From Tetrahymena elliotti 4EA (taxonomy: Eukaryota > Ciliophora > Oligohymenophorea > Hymenostomatida > Tetrahymenidae): DNA of 64,000 bases. The notes below the pieces were generated by a model. It saw nothing but the letters and a program-made list of their open reading frames with translations. It was not told the origin of the DNA and searched no databases. Shown piece by piece: positions 61,790 through 64,000 of the stretch; the first letter of the stretch is position 1, and each line of letters starts with the position of its first letter. The DNA is taken from positions 141,763 through 205,762 of the forward strand of contig JH720349.1 of the NCBI GenBank assembly GCA_000231825.2, in the 5' to 3' direction. The position numbers and the translations under genes are program-made.

Positions 61790-63300
61790 TTTAATCCTTA
61801 GGCTCTAATTTTACCAATGTTATTATTACTTTTACAAATAAAAATTGAATAAAGAAATATCTAAAAGAAAGAAAAGGAAATGCGAATGAAATCTGAAAAG
61901 AACAAATAAAAATGAATGAATTAGCCAAACTAATATCATGTAAACAAACCGAAATTAGTCAGTCGTTACTAATAAATTAATGTATTAATTCATTTATTGA
62001 TTGATTCAAAAATGCATAATTAATATTGAAACACTATTTTTACCCAAGGTCAAGACTCAAAGTTTAGAGATTAGAGCATTTTGATAATGCAGATCCTAAT
62101 TTTTAGGCACTCATTTCACCAATATTATTTTAACTTTTAAAAATAAAATTGAATAAACAAGTATTTCAAAGAAACACTATTTTTACTAAAGGCTCAGACT
62201 CAAAGTTTAGAGATTAGAGTATTTTGATAATTTAGATCCTAATTTTTAGGCACCCATTTCACCAATATTATTNNNNNNNNNNNNNNNNNNNNNNNNNNNN
62301 NNNNNNNNNNNNNNNNNNNNNNNNNNNNNNNNNNNNNNNNNNNNNNNNNNNNNNNNNNNNNNNNNNNNNNNNNNNNNNNNNNNNNNNNNNNNNNNNNNNN
62401 NNNNNNNNNNNNNNNNNNNNNNNNNNNNNNNNNNNNNNNNNNNNNNNNNNNNNNNNNNNNNNNNNNNNNNNNNNNNNNNNNNNNNNNNNNNNNNNNNNNT
62501 TATAAATTAATGTATTCATTCATTCAAAAATGCATAATTATTATTGAAAGAATATTTTTACACGAGGACAAGAGTCAGATTTTAGAGATTCGAGCATTTT
62601 GATAAATAATTCAGACACTAATCCGTAGGCACCCATTTCACCAATATTATTGTAACTTTTAAAAATAAAAATTGAATAAAGAAATAGAATGGAAAAGACA
62701 TAAAAATGTGAATAAAATTTGAAAAGAATAAATAAAGATGAAAGAATTAGCCAAAATAATATCAAGTAAACAAAAAGAAATTATTCAGTTGTTACTTATA
62801 AATTAATCTATTCATTTATTGATTCATTCATTCAAAAATGCATAACTAATACTGAAACACTATTTTTACAGAAGGTTAAGCCTCAAAGTTTAGAGATTAG
62901 AGTATTTTGATAATGCAGATCCTAATCCTTAGACACCCATTTCACCAATATTATTCTTACTTTAAAAATAAAAAGTCAATCAACAAGAATTTCAAAGAAA
63001 GAAAAAGAGAAAAAAATGTGAATGAAATCTGAAAAAAAACAAATAAAAATGAATCAATTAACCAAACTAATATCAAACCAAAATTAGTCAGTCGTTACTT
63101 ATAAATTTATGTATTCATTCATTTATTGATTCATTAATTCAAAAATGCATAATTAATATTGAAACACTATTTTTACCCAAAGGCAAGAGTCAAAGTTTAG
63201 AGATTAGAGCATTTTGATAATTCAGATCCTAATCTTTAGGCACCCATTTCACCAATATTATTAGAACTTTTAAAAATAAAAATTTGAATAAAGAAATAAA
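61790..63300. repeat. Tandem array, unit about 307 bp, five or more copies
   Basis: The core AAAGTTTAGAGATTAGAG and its flanks recur at about 62058, 62201, 62576, 62883 and 63191, and the downstream element CACCCATTTCACCAATATTA follows each. A sixth, diverged partial copy starts near 61793. Complete units are 303-308 bp; the 62058 to 62201 interval is only 143 bp because about 165 bp of the unit is deleted. Units contain repeated CATT/ATTC blocks and a GAAAAGAACAAATAAA-like purine stretch. There is no ORF. Copies are roughly 85-95 percent identical by eye. Confidence 0.9.
62273..62499. other. Assembly gap (227 N)
   Basis: Run of N inside the tandem array. In the two intact units the equivalent stretch, from the end of ACCAATATTATT to TATAAATT, is 144-145 nt, so the gap length is not that of one simple unit. 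Confidence 0.98.
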
Positions 63301-63814
63301 TTAAAATGATCAAATTTTTTTAAAAAATGGATTATTTTTAAGGATAAAAATATTAAAATTACCATCATGGTTTATTAAATTTAATTAAATTTTAAACTTT
63401 TTTAGATGAAGAATTATAATTATGTTAATATTCTATAAATTGAGTATTATAAACTAAAAAAAATGTAAAAATTGCTTTGTTTAAAAAAATTTAACTATTT
63501 ATTTTGTTGATATCCCTTCTTATTATTAAATAATTAGGATTTGGTGAAATTATTTAAGTTAGTTAAGAATAAAGAGAAATATTTATTAAATTCGCTAAAA
63601 GAATAACCTTCATATTTAGAATTTTATTAATTTACGTTTTGAAAATTGAACCAGAACTATCCAGTAAATAAATTTTTTGAGAAATTTTATTATTCTAATT
63701 TAATAAATTAAAACCAACAAATAAAATTTAATAATACTAATTTGGTAATGTTAATTAGGATTTAGAAAATTAATTAAAATTTTTGGAAAATAAAGTTATA
63801 AATTTGAATTAAAA
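63301..63814. other. Intergenic region
   Basis: AT-rich spacer between the tandem array and the 3' end of the last gene; nothing recognised. Confidence 0.6.
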
Positions 63815-64000
63815 TCAGCCATCTTTTTATAATTCTTTTAACAATTTTCTCTGTTGTTCTACTATATTATCTACAATTTCTTGCTCTGTTTGATTTTTAT
63901 TGTTTTTTTCTTATTTTGAATCTCTTTTTTCTAAGTTGTTTTCTAACTTTTTAAAAAGATCTCTTATATTATCTTAGTCAGAAATAATTTTAGCATCTAG
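63815..64000 (-). CDS. 3' end of a gene, charged coiled-coil C-terminus
   Basis: Open ciliate-code frame entering from the right edge and ending at TGA 63815-63817; 61 residues are visible. The sequence (DLFKKLENNLEKRDSKQ, EQEIVDNIVEQQRKLLKEL) is highly charged and helical, typical of a coiled-coil end. Five TAA/TAG-type Gln codons support the reading frame. The rest of the gene lies outside the window, so family and function cannot be named. Confidence 0.7.

Noticed and set aside
62268..62519. Frame running through the N block
   Set aside because: Artefact of unknown bases; no real coding signal.
1..64000. tRNA genes
   Set aside because: I checked the few GTTCGA/TTCGAA strings (for example 4938, 15353, 22268, 53491); none sits in a plausible cloverleaf with an A box at the right distance.

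Overview
This is AT-rich eukaryotic DNA from a ciliate, most likely an oligohymenophorean of the Tetrahymena type and probably macronuclear. In every gene read here TAA and TAG sit in frame at glutamine-like positions and TGA is the only stop. Genes carry GT-AG introns, mostly 45-200 nt, with some very short (26-31 nt) and two above 1.3 kb. With the standard code nearly every gene looks shattered into 60-110 residue pieces. All gene models below were built by hand with TAA/TAG = Gln. Splice sites were accepted only when phases joined without a stop.

Layout. 1-2400 (-): cyclic-nucleotide-binding protein, running off the left edge. 3776-5072 (+): RING/RBR-type E3 ligase. 5987-7576 (+): B-box-like zinc finger protein. 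8612-18238 (-): a 15-exon, 1690-residue coiled-coil protein with C2-like modules. 22631-23389 (-): small helix-turn-helix protein with a Gln-rich tail. 23390-30229: a gene-poor AT desert. 30230-33142 (+): DRC7, an axonemal nexin-dynein regulatory complex subunit. 33837-36475 (-): TPR protein. 37160-39438 (+): VHS-GAT clathrin adaptor (TOM1-like). 39984-41952 (-): CNOT11 of the CCR4-NOT complex. 42904-43155 (-): ubiquitin-like protein. 44350-44784 (-): small membrane protein. 45591-46652 (-): C2H2 zinc finger protein. 48307-49998 (+): AGC-family protein kinase. 51658-52426 (+): COPI-associated/TVP15-like four-span protein. 53669-54349 (+): membrane protein. 55939-60638 (+): second cyclic-nucleotide-binding protein, with a tail of about 1000 residues. 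61790-63300: tandem array of a unit of about 307 bp, interrupted by an N gap. 63815-64000 (-): 3' end of another gene.

The genes are ordinary single transcription units in mixed orientation and there is no operon. Themes that recur are cilia (DRC7, the C2/coiled-coil protein), cyclic-nucleotide and kinase signalling (two CNBD proteins, one AGC kinase), ubiquitin biology (RBR ligase, UBL, VHS-GAT adaptor) and mRNA turnover (CNOT11). I found no prokaryote-type system, no transposase, no CRISPR array and no convincing tRNA. The most unusual points are the very short introns, the two giant introns (one with three GTGACG motifs about 300 nt apart), the modular C2 protein and the tandem repeat with a mis-sized gap.
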